Positions 32,303-44,968 of a stretch of 64,000 nucleotides of DNA are shown piece after piece. Numbering within the stretch: the first letter of the stretch is position 1; every line of letters starts with the position of its first letter. Made by a program: the position numbers and the translations under genes. The DNA is from Phymatolithon calcareum (taxonomy: Eukaryota > Rhodophyta > Florideophyceae > Hapalidiales): the NCBI GenBank assembly GCA_977006965.1, contig OZ345378.1, positions 2,108,001 to 2,172,000 on the forward strand. The letters are read 5' to 3'. The notes under the pieces were generated by a model, which was not told the DNA's origin, ran no database searches, and saw nothing but the letters and a program-made list of their open reading frames with translations.

Positions 32303-33412
32303 ATGCACATCGTCGCCTCATCCAAGCGTCCTCGCTCGACCGATATTGAATGCCCGTCTTCCGCACCGACATTTGCAACACGCCCCTCAAAGCGCCCCTG
32401 TCCGCCGCGCGCGCTTCCAAGTCCGCCAACATCCGGCACCCCGGTCCGGCGTGCGTATCCGTGCCCGGCTTTCAAATTACCGTCGCTAGGTGCAATCGGC
32501 GGGACGGAGAGTGCGACATTGTTAGCTTCTTTTTTCCGTGGACGGGCAGACGCTTCACCCCCTTATCTCACCTCAACAACAGGCGCATCCGAAGATGAGG
32601 ACGATGCATGCGGCCTCGTGCGCGCGGTGCATCGCGAGGTAGTGGTAAACTGGCTGATGGAGGTTCGTGAAAGCGTCGGTGCGCGCTGGACAACGCTCTC
32701 GTTAGCCGTCTCAATTCTCGATCGTTTTCTCTCAGTTTCGTCCGTCAAAGTCGGCGTTCTACAGCTCCTCGGCGTCACCTGTATTTTCATTGCGTGCAAA
32801 CACGAGGAATCTGTACCCACTTCCGTCGCCCGTCTTGTGGACGTTTGCGCGGGTGCTATCGACGGTCCGCGCATGCTGTCGCTGGAGCGTGTGGTGTTGA
32901 ACACGCTTGGTTTCAACCTCGTTGCCCGTGCTCCGCTCGCCGTTTTGGATTATCTCGCCGAAGCAGTCTCATCGCGTCAACATCGTGCCGTACGTGTGAC
33001 GGCCGTGTTCGCCGCGCGGGTTGCGTTACTGGACTCGAAAATCGCATGTGTGCGTCCCGGTACTGTCGCACTCGCCGCGCTTCATCTCGCGCTCGCGATT
33101 GTGCCGGTCGATGCACGCGATGGGGATAACGAGGGACGTAACGTGTTTGCGCAACTGGCACGTGCTTGTGGTGAGGAGTTTGTGCGGAAGGTTGCAAAAC
33201 GTATCCTTCGTTTTTGGAATCATTCCGTCATCAGTCATGACGTTGGCAATGTTAACTTTCTTGTACGTGATCAGCCTGCCGTTGCGGCTCGTATCTTCGC
33301 GCATGATAGCTCCGAACGCCTCTCCGTTGTATACGGTGTCCGGGTTGCGAGAAGCGGTGAATTTGTGGAGTGGGCTGCGCGGCACAGCATCCGTGACTTG
33401 TTGGCGGCTTAG
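32303..33412 (+). CDS. Cyclin (A/B/D-like)
   Basis: Cyclin of 369 aa, regulatory subunit of a cyclin-dependent kinase. The ATG at 32303 is the first in frame (the longer frame starts at TTG). Residues 1-100 are basic and Pro/Ser rich, then a short acidic stretch. The cyclin N box begins near residue 108: HREVVVNWLMEV (MRAIL box with the conserved Arg), LSLAVSILDRFLS, LQLLGVTCIFIACKHEES, then ERVVLNTLGFNL. A C-terminal cyclin fold (APLAVLDYLAEAV...) follows. The Lys165 and Glu168/Glu169 positions in ACKHEE are the usual kinase contacts. The subclass is unclear: the MRAIL-type box fits A/B or D types, and no LxCxE or convincing destruction box was found. It converges on the CDK gene 276 bp away, but that kinase's family normally pairs with K/T/L-type cyclins. 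Confidence 0.85.
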   Translation: MHIVASSKRPRSTDIECPSSAPTFATRPSKRPCPPRALPSPPTSGTPVRRAYPCPAFKLPSLGAIGGTESATLLASFFRGRADASPPYLTSTTGASEDEDDACGLVRAVHREVVVNWLMEVRESVGARWTTLSLAVSILDRFLSVSSVKVGVLQLLGVTCIFIACKHEESVPTSVARLVDVCAGAIDGPRMLSLERVVLNTLGFNLVARAPLAVLDYLAEAVSSRQHRAVRVTAVFAARVALLDSKIACVRPGTVALAALHLALAIVPVDARDGDNEGRNVFAQLARACGEEFVRKVAKRILRFWNHSVISHDVGNVNFLVRDQPAVAARIFAHDSSERLSVVYGVRVARSGEFVEWAARHSIRDLLAA

Positions 33413-33688
33413 AAAGTCAATGGCACTTTTTGTTCATCTTTGTACTTCTTTCCTTCCTTAATTCATGTAAGTTTAGATGGAAAAGACTTCTAAAAACAAA
33501 TTAACTCTCCGATAATATATCAGTGCACTCCTCTGAGAAAGGTTGACAACAAATAACCAGAGCTCCCGACTGACCCTATTCTACACTAAACGGCGAGTTT
33601 CCACTGCAAGATCCTCGCCTCTGTTGTGGCCGTGCGCAAAATTCTTCCCAAGATAATTCTTAATACAGTTAGTTCACTGCCGTTCCCG

Positions 33689-35135
33689 TCATTTCCTGCT
33701 AACTCCAGTGCCGTCGTCTTTCTTTTGCCGCTTCGCATCGCCTCCCCCTTCCTTCTTGAGCAGCGAATTGGCTTGTCTGCGCCTCTTCGCCTGAAATTCG
33801 TGTGTGCTCTCCCGAAACTTAGGAAGCTGATCCTTGCGACACGCACGAGGTTCCTCACCGAACCAAGGGTGTCGCAACGCGTCCTCGGCCGACAGTCGAA
33901 CGTCCGGGTCAAGTTTGAGCAGTCGTTCAATGAGATCGATTGCCCATTTTGTACATCCATATTTCCGCAAGTGCTCCCGCAATGACGATTTCGTAAAACG
34001 AACCGGAACTGACTCCCATCCTGGGAGTTGTCGAAATCCAGCCCAATCGTCCCCCGTCGGGGTGCCCATCATCTCGAATATGAGATGCGTCTGCTCCATT
34101 TCGTCTTTGCCGGGGAACAGCGGCTTGCGGGTCAACAATTCCGCCAGAAGACAGCCTACACTCCACATGTCGACACTCGGACCGTATTCATTTGTACCGA
34201 GCAAAAGCTCTGGCGGTCGGTACCAGAGCGTGATGACGCGGTTGGTATATTTGCGACCCGGCTCACCGTAATAGCGGGCCAATCCAAAGTCTGCGATTTT
34301 CAAATTGCCGTGATTGTCGATAAGCAGATTGGAGCCCTTGATGTCACGATGCAATACGTTGCGCGCGTGGCAGTATTCCAGACCAGACAGCAGCTGATGT
34401 GCATAATTCTTCACCTGTGATTCCGTAAACTTGACTGAAGGAGTGTCCATGAGACCGGTGAGATCATGGTCCATGTACTCAAAGACCATGTAAATGCTTC
34501 CCTTGGGTTTGCTGCCGTCTTCTCGTCCTCCGCCCTTCCCTGTTACGATTTCCTTGAGATTCACAATATTCTCATGACGGAGCGTCTTGAGTAGCGTAAT
34601 CTCGCGCACAGCGGTCAGGGGAAACTACAAATTCAGAATGAATAAAAAATGACGTGATCGTCAGTATATGTCGTGAGTGCGGAAGAGGAAAACATGTCGG
34701 ATGACAAAAAACGAGGGAGCACAACGCAAATACTTACCCCTTCACGTTCGTTGTCCATACGAACACGCTTCAGCGCAACAAGCTCCTTTGTGCGCTTGTC
34801 GCGAGCGCTCCACACTTGCCTGAGAAACAGGAAGAGTGTCAGATAAGACTGCAAAGGATGACAGAGGAGGCACGAAATGCAAATACGCATCGTGAAGAGG
34901 GCAGGCAGGCAACTTACCCATAGGTGCCCTCACCGACTTGCTCCTGCTGCTGAAAATGGGATACATCGCGAGAAACCCACTTCCTCCGGCGGCGAGAAAT
35001 GGGCACTGTTGTGATAGGGTCGGGGCTTAGCTGCCCCATGTTAAAACGCTTTCGGTTAGGGAATTGCTTTTCCTGTCGCTTCTTCCTGAAGGTCGGTGGT
35101 GGTAGATGTGGTGAGGACCACGCGCCTTCTCCCAT
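33689..35135 (-). CDS. CDK12/13- or CDKC-type cyclin-dependent kinase (three exons)
   Basis: Transcription-associated CDK of 411 aa; relatives phosphorylate the RNA polymerase II tail. Exons are 35135-34918, 34819-34738 and 34624-33689; the introns (98 and 113 nt) both begin GTAAGT. Splicing joins VGEGTYG to QVWSARDK and DNEREG to FPLTAVREI, recovering the glycine loop and the PITAIRE/PSTAIRE-type helix, here PLTAVRE. Other marks: catalytic Lys in VALKRVRM, MVFEYMDHDL, HRDIKGSNLL (the KGSNLL form is typical of CDK9/12), DFGLARYY, T-loop YTNRVITLWYRPPELLLG and KPLFPGKDE. The C-terminal ~50 residues are basic. RDV......QVGEGTYG and DNEREGF point to CDK12/CDKC rather than CDK9. The start at 35135 is the longest; MGQLSPDP at 35039 is an alternative. 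Confidence 0.92.
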
Positions 35136-35499
35136 GCAGCTTTTTCATTCCATTTAAAATTCATGAATAATTATAGTACTTGTCCTTTTCCTATTAGCTT
35201 ATAAAAATAGTCCTTTTTTAGACCAATAGAAATAGAGCACTTGGGCAATCCATAAGCAACGGAAACAAGTTCTCATGACCACATTGGGACATCCCGCGCA
35301 GCTAGCTGCGATAGATCAGTGAAATTTGAGAGTTCCCAGCGTGGCCACGGGCAGAACATCCGACGCATGCACTGATTCCGCCCACAATTATACTACTGTG
35401 CCTCTCCGTACCGCGAGCACATTGAAACAAATCGCGTCGCGTCCCTGGAAAAGAAACCAATACCAATCCTCAATCAACGACTTGAGCACGTGCTGAGCA

Positions 35500-36435
35500 A
35501 TGCTCATAGGGCTTTGTGGATCGATCTGTGCTGGCCGAACCACAATAGCTGCGTATCTCGCATCAACCTACGACTTCAACCTAGTGCGCAAACCGCACGA
35601 AATTCCCGCAGATGCCGCCGTCTGGCGGCCGACCGTGCGCATGCTTATCTCCCACATAGACCCTTCCGACCCTGAGATCGACCTACTTCTAAAACGCCCT
35701 TACTTCCTACTGATCCATGTCACAGCTCCGATGCTCTCCCGCTACGCCCGTGCCATCGAATCAGGCGCTGTACCAAAATCTCTATCCCTTCGCGACTTCC
35801 TGGAGAAACACGGAAACGACTGCGGGGCAGCGGCGCGCGCATATTCCTCGCTCGCTGCCCAGGCGAGACTGACAATACGTAACGACCATTGCAGCGTACC
35901 AGAGCTGAATAAAGCACTGTCCAAAGTGGAATTTCTGCACCCGTCCCACTTGCGCCCGGGATGGGATAGGTACTTCATGGCTTTGGCATGTCTGGCTGCC
36001 GAACGAACAAACTGCATGAAGCGTCGTGTGGGCTGTGTTGTCGCACGCGACAAACGTGTCGTCGCTACGGGGTACAATGGTACACCGTCTGGCGTTGTCA
36101 ATTGTTGTGATGGAGGCTGTCCGCGATGTAATGGTGATGCGGTACAGGGTATGGGTCTCGATCTCTGTTTGTGCTTGCATGCAGAGGAGAATGCGATTAT
36201 TGAGGCTGGTCGAGAGCGATGTGCGGGTGCTACTTTGTATACAAACTTGTTCCCTTGTGTGCTTTGTGCGAAGAAGATTGTACAGGCTGGTGTTGAAAGG
36301 GTCGTTTTTAATCGGCGGTATGCTGAGGATGGTGTCGCTGAACGACTCATGAAGAGTGGTGGTGTGAGGGTCGAAGCTTTTGAGGGTGAGACTGATTCAA
36401 ATGTACTGAAAGTACTGGAAAGAACACTGGAGTAG
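35500..36435 (+). CDS. Deoxycytidylate (dCMP) deaminase
   Basis: Zinc enzyme converting dCMP to dUMP, the precursor of dTMP. The product is 311 aa from ATG 35500, longer than the ~180-aa animal enzyme but like fungal DCD1, which also has an N-terminal extension. Residues 1-40 (MLIGLCGSICAGRTTIAAYL) resemble a nucleotide-kinase P-loop, GSICAGRT, lacking the usual GK[ST]. The deaminase domain starts near residue 150: FMALACLAAERTNCMKRRVG, then CVVARDKRVVATGYNGTPSG. Zinc and catalytic residues lie in CLHAEENAIIEAG (His-Ala-Glu) and FPCVLCAKKI (Pro-Cys-x2-Cys). The segment NCCDGGCPRCN carries the structural zinc cysteines typical of dCMP deaminases. No frameshift and no intron. Confidence 0.93.
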   Translation: MLIGLCGSICAGRTTIAAYLASTYDFNLVRKPHEIPADAAVWRPTVRMLISHIDPSDPEIDLLLKRPYFLLIHVTAPMLSRYARAIESGAVPKSLSLRDFLEKHGNDCGAAARAYSSLAAQARLTIRNDHCSVPELNKALSKVEFLHPSHLRPGWDRYFMALACLAAERTNCMKRRVGCVVARDKRVVATGYNGTPSGVVNCCDGGCPRCNGDAVQGMGLDLCLCLHAEENAIIEAGRERCAGATLYTNLFPCVLCAKKIVQAGVERVVFNRRYAEDGVAERLMKSGGVRVEAFEGETDSNVLKVLERTLE

Positions 36436-37529
36436 AGATTCATAGATGGAGGTGCTGCGGGAACTACAGTACTTTGGCCTGTGCTGGTCTGAAATAGGCA
36501 ACGAAATAAGGAATGCGGACTTCCTGCCTGCCTGCTTACTGGAGGCTTCGCCTAGGAGAAAGGAATGCACTTTCTCGACCCACACAGTTCAGGATTAATC
36601 GTTTTCTGACGTCGGCATTGATCCCGTGATGCCTTACGTGCTCTGATCTGGCCAATCTGCCGTCGGATAATGATTGGGGGACCGCGCGCGCTTGCAGTGT
36701 TCTAGTTCATCAAAAAAGTCACAGAAACTATTTTTGAAGAATATGCCGTCTTTCGCAATGGATTTAGCAGGCGAAAGTATTTCAATCACGCAAGTTCGAA
36801 GAAAAGCAGAATCCAGTTGACCAACAAAATTCTTTGCTTCCGTAACTGGGCCAACATTTTTGATGCGATCGGGAGATTTTCGCCGAGTTGCCCCCAATTT
36901 TGTCTACCGCGTGAGGTATTTGTATACGGTAAGTATCGTCGCATGATCAGATCAGAGATCATCGTCTTAGGCGCTTGAGTCCGGTAGTGGCCATAAACGG
37001 CGCTGTGTAACTTCCTTTTCGGGCTTACATTTAACAGGTGCGAGAGCCTCATTCATAGCAGTTCACGTTTCTCTACGTTGGATTTCGTTTTAGACAGACA
37101 ATTCTTTGCCATCCAATTTTCAACCCTCTATTCTTATTCCAATCTTAATGTTCCTGTCTCCGTCGAAGGCGATCTGTACAAATCGCTTATTAAACGCCAA
37201 GCGCCTTAATTTGAGGGTGCTCTGGTCACCGGAACTCAACAAGATGGATGGCTACAACATCAAGAGAGATGTCACCGCTCTCAGAAATACATTTTGGGCT
37301 TTACTTTACTCAGAACCCATTAAACTACTGTATCGAACCAGTGTTTCATCTTCACACTACTTTACTATTATGCATTATCTCGAGAGTCACACAATTCAAT
37401 AGAAGATATATTCTAACTTGTTGCTTGCAACCGTACAAGTCTTAGAACGCCAACAATTCATCATGCACCGTATCGGTGCCATAAACATACATACATCCAC
37501 ACACAATTTGGAAACACTACAGTACAATC
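36436..37529. other. Intergenic, no supported gene
   Basis: Only short, non-conserved frames; TACAGTA/TACTGTA words occur at about 36466, 37327 and 37519. Confidence 0.4.
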
Positions 37530-38534
37530 TTAGAACACACGCATCAATGCCCTCGCAGACATAAGCAACGACCCGTCATACACCCGCGCATCATCCACCT
37601 GTTCCTGAACATTAGTGTGGTACTCCCTCCTTTGCGTGCAGATCCTCCTGGCCAGATTTTCCTTCCCACTCTCAACGCCTTGCACAAACCACGGATGCAT
37701 GCGCACCATATCCAGCCCCCATCTTTTTTGCGGGTCCTTCACAAGCAACTTGCTCAATAAATCCTTTGCATCCACGCTCAACCATTCCGGATAAGCCACC
37801 TTGCACCTATTCACCTTCCGCAGTAATTTTTCCTCATCATCATCATAAAATGGCTGCGTCCCTGTGAGCATCACATACAGCACAACACCCGCCGAGAATG
37901 CATCACTCTTCCGTCCATCATAGCCCTCCTGTGTCCCGTTCCATACCTCCGGAGCGCAATAATGCGGGCTTCCGCAATTCGTCTTCAACACCGGAGGACC
38001 ATGATCCTTCATGGCGGAGAAGCCAAAGTCTGTCAATTTCAACTTTCCGTTATGAGCCAATAATAAATTCTCCGGTTTCAAATCACGATGATACACGCCT
38101 TTGGCATGGCAATACTGCACAGCCTCGACGAGTTGCTTGAAATATGTGTGTGCTCCATGCTCCGATAGACGACCGCGTTTAGAAATGATCCGGAAGAAAT
38201 CACCATGACATGCGTACTCCATGACGAGGTACACATGTGCGTTAGCCACTATGACCTCGTGAAGTTGGATAATATTCTCGTGCGATAGGGCCTGCTGAAT
38301 GCTCATTTCGCGACGGATGTCAATGTTCCGGGGGAGATTTCGAGATAAGGCCTCGTTGGGCACAGCCTTGATTGCTACCACCTTCCGCGTTGTCATGTGA
38401 ATTGCTTTGCGCACTTTGCCATAGTTTCCACTGCCGAGCGCCTCGGTCAGTTCGTACGGTCCGACGTGGGTTATTTCGAACAGGTCGCCCGGCTCGGTGT
38501 AGTACTCCTGCCTCATTGTGGCGCGGTCGTGCAT
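37530..38534 (-). CDS. CAMK/SnRK-type kinase, CIPK-like catalytic domain only
   Basis: Serine/threonine kinase of 334 aa from ATG 38534 (the longer frame begins at GTG). The kinase domain fills residues 27-290: GSGNYGKV loop (34-41), Lys56 in [33 protein letters not shown] (HRD 149-151), DFGFSA (169-174) and activation loop TNCGSPHYCAPEV. The phrases [31 protein letters not shown] and LLSKLLVKDPQKR place it near plant CIPK/SnRK3 and SNF1 kinases. The usual DxWSxGV Trp is Phe here (SDAFSAGV). After the catalytic domain only ~40 residues remain. There is no visible NAF motif, UBA or KA1 domain, so calcineurin-B-like binding as in CIPKs is not supported. Confidence 0.85.
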   Translation of the reverse strand: MHDRATMRQEYYTEPGDLFEITHVGPYELTEALGSGNYGKVRKAIHMTTRKVVAIKAVPNEALSRNLPRNIDIRREMSIQQALSHENIIQLHEVIVANAHVYLVMEYACHGDFFRIISKRGRLSEHGAHTYFKQLVEAVQYCHAKGVYHRDLKPENLLLAHNGKLKLTDFGFSAMKDHGPPVLKTNCGSPHYCAPEVWNGTQEGYDGRKSDAFSAGVVLYVMLTGTQPFYDDDEEKLLRKVNRCKVAYPEWLSVDAKDLLSKLLVKDPQKRWGLDMVRMHPWFVQGVESGKENLARRICTQRREYHTNVQEQVDDARVYDGSLLMSARALMRVF

Positions 38535-39461
38535 ATCTCTACACGAGGCGGTGCGATAGGATCGAAGGAGGCAGCCCGCGTGTGCTAGGTTTAGCTTTAA
38601 GTATTGTTTGGCGGGCTGGAAGATTGTTCGTACAATTTTCGATGGCAAGCGCTCTGCGACCAAGGATGTGTTTTGAGCGGGATCCACACGATAATTCAGA
38701 TCTCAAGGAGACTGTCAACGTTGGAGGCGGAAAGGATAAAATATGCTCACTTTGTGTCGAGACACAGAGTTCGTCAACAGCGTTGCGCTTGTGTGAAGAC
38801 CAGGAAGAAAGGCCGCATGAAGAGGGAATTTGGATTCACCTCCAGGAAGTTGGAGGAAAATGGCCGCATACTGTCGCCGTGCCGTGCAAGCAGACCTTAT
38901 GTGTGTAATCTCGCGAGCACAAACGAAAATGATAGCTGAAGCCATGCAATTTACGCGAGACGTAAATTCGCGGGTGCGTAAGTAAGGCATTAGAGCACCT
39001 CGTGTAGGGCGTTGGTAGAGTATTCGTTTGAGGTGTGATTGCGGTTCTGCACATGGAGTTGCGTGGAGATTGCAGGACGGACGTTGCAGAGCGGCATATT
39101 TTAGTGCTATCGTTAGTCGTGTTCTTGAGATAATATTTGGCGCATGCTGAAAATTCTGCGGATATGGCGCCATTTTTGGTGGTACTGCTTCACATCAAAA
39201 ATTTGTGCTCGCGTTTTTGTGTTGTGGTCTTGTAAAACTCGAGCAGGAACGAGGCGCTTTGCAGCAACAATGGTTCAATTTCTGTTGACGTGAATGCCAA
39301 ATACTTTCTTGCTCTACTGTTCGTTGAGTGGCATGACGGAGAAAACACAAGTAAATCCATGCATCCGGTGCTTCTTTGTACTGTTTATAATGCCAAGACG
39401 CAGTTGGCGAACATGCACCGTTGGCGAAGAAATCGAAAAAATTGTGCAGAGACGAGTACCG
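38535..39461. other. Intergenic, no supported gene
   Basis: Upstream region of the CIPK-like kinase; frames here show no family features. Confidence 0.4.
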
Positions 39462-40092
39462 CTAATCTTGTTCGATATTTCTGTTCGCCCCAGACCTTGA
39501 AATTTCTTCTATGGCGCTGACGAGTGCAGAAACGTTTGCATCAGACCACAGCAAAATGACAAAGTATTTACCATGTTCGGAGCACTGAAACGCAAAACGG
39601 GTTCCCTTTTGTAAGTGTGAACTTGGATTTAGGCGTAATTCGCCACCTGCGGGCGTCCCCTTGAAAACCAATCTGGGTCGATTAGAATTTGGCGCCTTCT
39701 GTAGAATCGCGACACCACTATTGTAGATTTGAACCCACTCTGTAGTAGTCTCATCGCGGGCATACAAACTGCGCAAAGCCCATCGCCGGAAATCGCAGTA
39801 GTCCATTCTTCTGGGGATAGTTGGAATACGGAAGAGAAAAGAGTGGTGTAATTGTGAGCATTCGGATTGCCGTACCGTCCGCCTGTGACGAAAATTGAAA
39901 CGATAAACTATTGAGCTTCTCGGTTTCTGTTGCATGGACCAAGAAGTCAACCGCAACGTTTATCCATGACTCCGCATTAGGCTCTATCAGAACAGCAAAT
40001 CTCGAATCAAATTCACATAAATCTGTACTCATCTCCACACTCGTAACTTGAGCCCCAATGCAACCAGTTGCCCACCCACCAGCCGCATACAT
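39462..40092 (-). CDS. Hypothetical two-exon protein, possible RanBD/PH-like domain
   Basis: Proposed 164-aa gene. Exon 1 is 40092-39876 and exon 2 is 39739-39462; the 136-nt intron runs from GTACGG to TACTACAG. The join keeps frame (...FSSQAD-EWVQIYNSG...). The second half, GVAILQKAPNSNRPRLVFKG followed by GGELRLNPSSHL, FAFQCSEHGKYFVILLW and SALVSAIEEI, reads as alternating strands with a terminal helix. This weakly recalls the Ran-binding (RanBD) domain of Nup50-type proteins (G.GtL.l.....q.rLlvR...GnilLN). Exon 1 has regular amphipathic strands and no known motif. The frame upstream of the ATG is open and holds a 15-bp tandem repeat. The gene model is plausible; the RanBD idea is only a hint. 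Confidence 0.35.
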
Positions 40093-40164
40093 TTGGGTTA
40101 GTCTCGGTTTCCATTCTTCTCCAAACCGCAAGACTGGACTGAACGGCACTGGACTGAACGGCAC

Positions 40165-42873
<2,709 letters not shown>

Positions 42874-43662
42874 CTGAAGTGCCAGGTTCTCGCACTGACT
42901 TGCTTGCTTGCTTACGCTAGACCGAAATTGCTCGCTCGCGTTATTTTATCAATGAATTGCATGCGTGGTATTGAGAGCGTTATTTGTTTTACTCTAATCC
43001 GAGATCTCACATCTGTACAGGAAGGACGTGAACCGATGTAGACATAGCTCTCTATCCCTTCCCTCTCTCACTAAATCTGACTAATTTAATACTGTGCACA
43101 ATCACATAACGGCAACGCGCGCCAGAATTCTTCTTAAATTTCCTCCTTGTACCATTTCAATTCTCCTGTCCGTTGTCATCTTGGAGATAGATAGTCACAT
43201 GACAATTTCGTCGCTTGGCGGCAGAAATGAGTGCGACGGATTGGACAACGATGCAAGGGTTTTACAAAGAATTAAGCTTGCAGGTTACCTGTGGATCACA
43301 AGGCATGAGGCCAAGAAATCAATTCAACGTAAGAGACCAGGGCCGACTGAAACAGGAGGAAACGAAAAATATTACGGGGTCGGACGGCGCCGCCGAGCTG
43401 CAGACTTTGCCCGGCTCTAACAGCAGCAACGAAGGCGCGCAAAATGGGGCAATACGCTTCTTCTTCACCAAGCACAGAGTAGTCCACAAGAAAGCCGTTC
43501 GCACAATGCAAACGTGGGTGCGGAAGGGGAAAGCATATTGATTTGAAAACACCGCAAGCAAGCAACCGAGGAAATAACTGGAAACAAGAAAACATGGGAA
43601 AACAGAGCAAGCAAGCAAAAAGGGGAAGAGAAATGGCAACGCGAAGCATTTCTAGGACGAAG
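42874..43662. other. Intergenic between convergent genes, no supported gene
   Basis: Holds short cttg and caag repeats (about 42899-42912 and 43555-43567). A plus frame at 43227-43541 lies antisense to the NF-YA 3' region and resembles nothing known. Confidence 0.4.
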
Positions 43663-44295
43663 CTACGAATCCTTCTCCCCCGATGCTGCCTCCTTGCTGT
43701 CTCCACCACCGGTAGATGCAGCTGCTGCTGCGCGTTCGGCAGCCTTCCCAATCTCCGCCCGTTCCTGTTTTGAAAGGAAGCGACCACCAGGGCCTCGACG
43801 GCGCTGCATGGCATGCTTATGCCTACTCTCATGCATATACGACCGTTTTCTCGGAGTGTAACTCGTCACATCAGTCCCAGTTTGCTTCTTCCTTGATTCT
43901 CTTCTCTTCAGAATTCTTGCATACTGCTTCGGGTTCACATACGTTGGCTGGTCGTCAATAAGTCCCTGGTCCGGTGCAGCAAACACCATGTTTGGATATG
44001 CAAAAGCAGTTTGCGGACCAGCCATCTGAGCAACCTGAGCTACGGCATGTGGATGAGGAAGCGGAACAGCAACACCATGTTGCGTTTGTCCGCCAACCTG
44101 CGGCTGTTGCGGATGCTGCTGAGCGCCAGTCTGCTGCTGCTGTGCGGCCGCGGCGGCAACAGCAGCCTGTTGGGCCTGTACGGTCTTGAGGTCAGAGGGA
44201 TGAGCGAGGGGTGCAGAGGCCTGCTGCTGCGAGACAGGTGGTGCGGTCGGAGCGGTAGGCACCGCGGCGTAGGCGGAAGCGCCTTGCGCGGCCAT
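43663..44295 (-). CDS. NF-YA (HAP2) CCAAT-binding factor subunit
   Basis: Sequence-specific subunit of the trimeric NF-Y/HAP complex. The product is 210 aa from ATG 44295 (the longer frame begins at TTG). Residues 1-110 are Ala/Gln/Pro rich (poly-Ala and Gln runs near 43-60), as in activation regions. The core is residues ~117-174. A1 helix: YVNPKQYARILKRRESRKK, which binds the NF-YB/YC dimer. After a linker comes A2: YMHESRHKHAMQRRRGPGGR plus FL, which reads the CCAAT box; the His and Arg residues that contact DNA are all present. The A1-A2 linker (QTGTDVTSYTPRKR) looks about two residues longer than in animals. CCAAT sequences occur in its own upstream region. Confidence 0.94.
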   Translation of the reverse strand: MAAQGASAYAAVPTAPTAPPVSQQQASAPLAHPSDLKTVQAQQAAVAAAAAQQQQTGAQQHPQQPQVGGQTQHGVAVPLPHPHAVAQVAQMAGPQTAFAYPNMVFAAPDQGLIDDQPTYVNPKQYARILKRRESRKKQTGTDVTSYTPRKRSYMHESRHKHAMQRRRGPGGRFLSKQERAEIGKAAERAAAAASTGGGDSKEAASGEKDS

Positions 44296-44968
44296 GGAAG
44301 GTAGGCGGAGGGTAAGGAGATGGCTCTTGGGCAAGCCGCTGTGAGTGGCAGTTTCCGATCTTGAGCTGCAACCAACCAGCTTGAAACAGCTTGAGTGAAA
44401 CTCCGTCTAGGCCAATCCCGCGGCGCGCGCTTTATGGCGGTAACCTGCCGGCCAAATCGCGGGCCGAGACCGTTCGGGACATATCGCTATCTCATTTGCC
44501 CCGATAGGGATGATAGCTGATCGATGCGCGCCGTTTGAATTGTGCGTTGTCGGCAAATCACAGGCCGAGCTGTGTGCGCTAAGCGCCCCTCAGCCAATAA
44601 GGGATGCTGTTGTTGGCTGTAATGCACGCTTGAGACGACGCATGGTGCAGCTGACGCGCGCCGTGTATGTCAAAATATGATCATAGCTCTATGGTATGCC
44701 CCGCGGGCCTTCATGAGTGCTCAGCAAGCCCCCGCTGGAGTGTGTGTATGATGCTGGTGCATGGTATGAAAGTAGACTCCAGAAGCAAACCAAAAAAAAA
44801 TTTTGCGTACAGGGGCATGTAAACCATCAGATTGCAGGTGTGCACAAGGTGGACCTATTGGTAAAGCCCGCGTTCGGCCGCACGCCCCTTCCGGCTTATG
44901 CAGCGGCCAAGGAGAGGCGTTTACGTGAATTTGGCGCGGGAAATTAAGACCAATCCAGCCGCAACATG
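44296..44968. promoter_or_regulatory. NF-YA upstream region with CCAAT boxes
   Basis: Two CCAAT words lie upstream of the NF-YA start, at about 44411 (ggccaatcccg) and 44591 (cagccaataaggg). A GC-rich stretch (gcggcgcgcgc) separates the first from the gene. The plus frame 44717-44947 has no recognisable family. Confidence 0.4.

Noticed and set aside
44717-44947. Basic 76-codon frame ending KERRLREFGAGN
   Set aside because: Starts at GTG, no homology recognised; composition alone is not enough.
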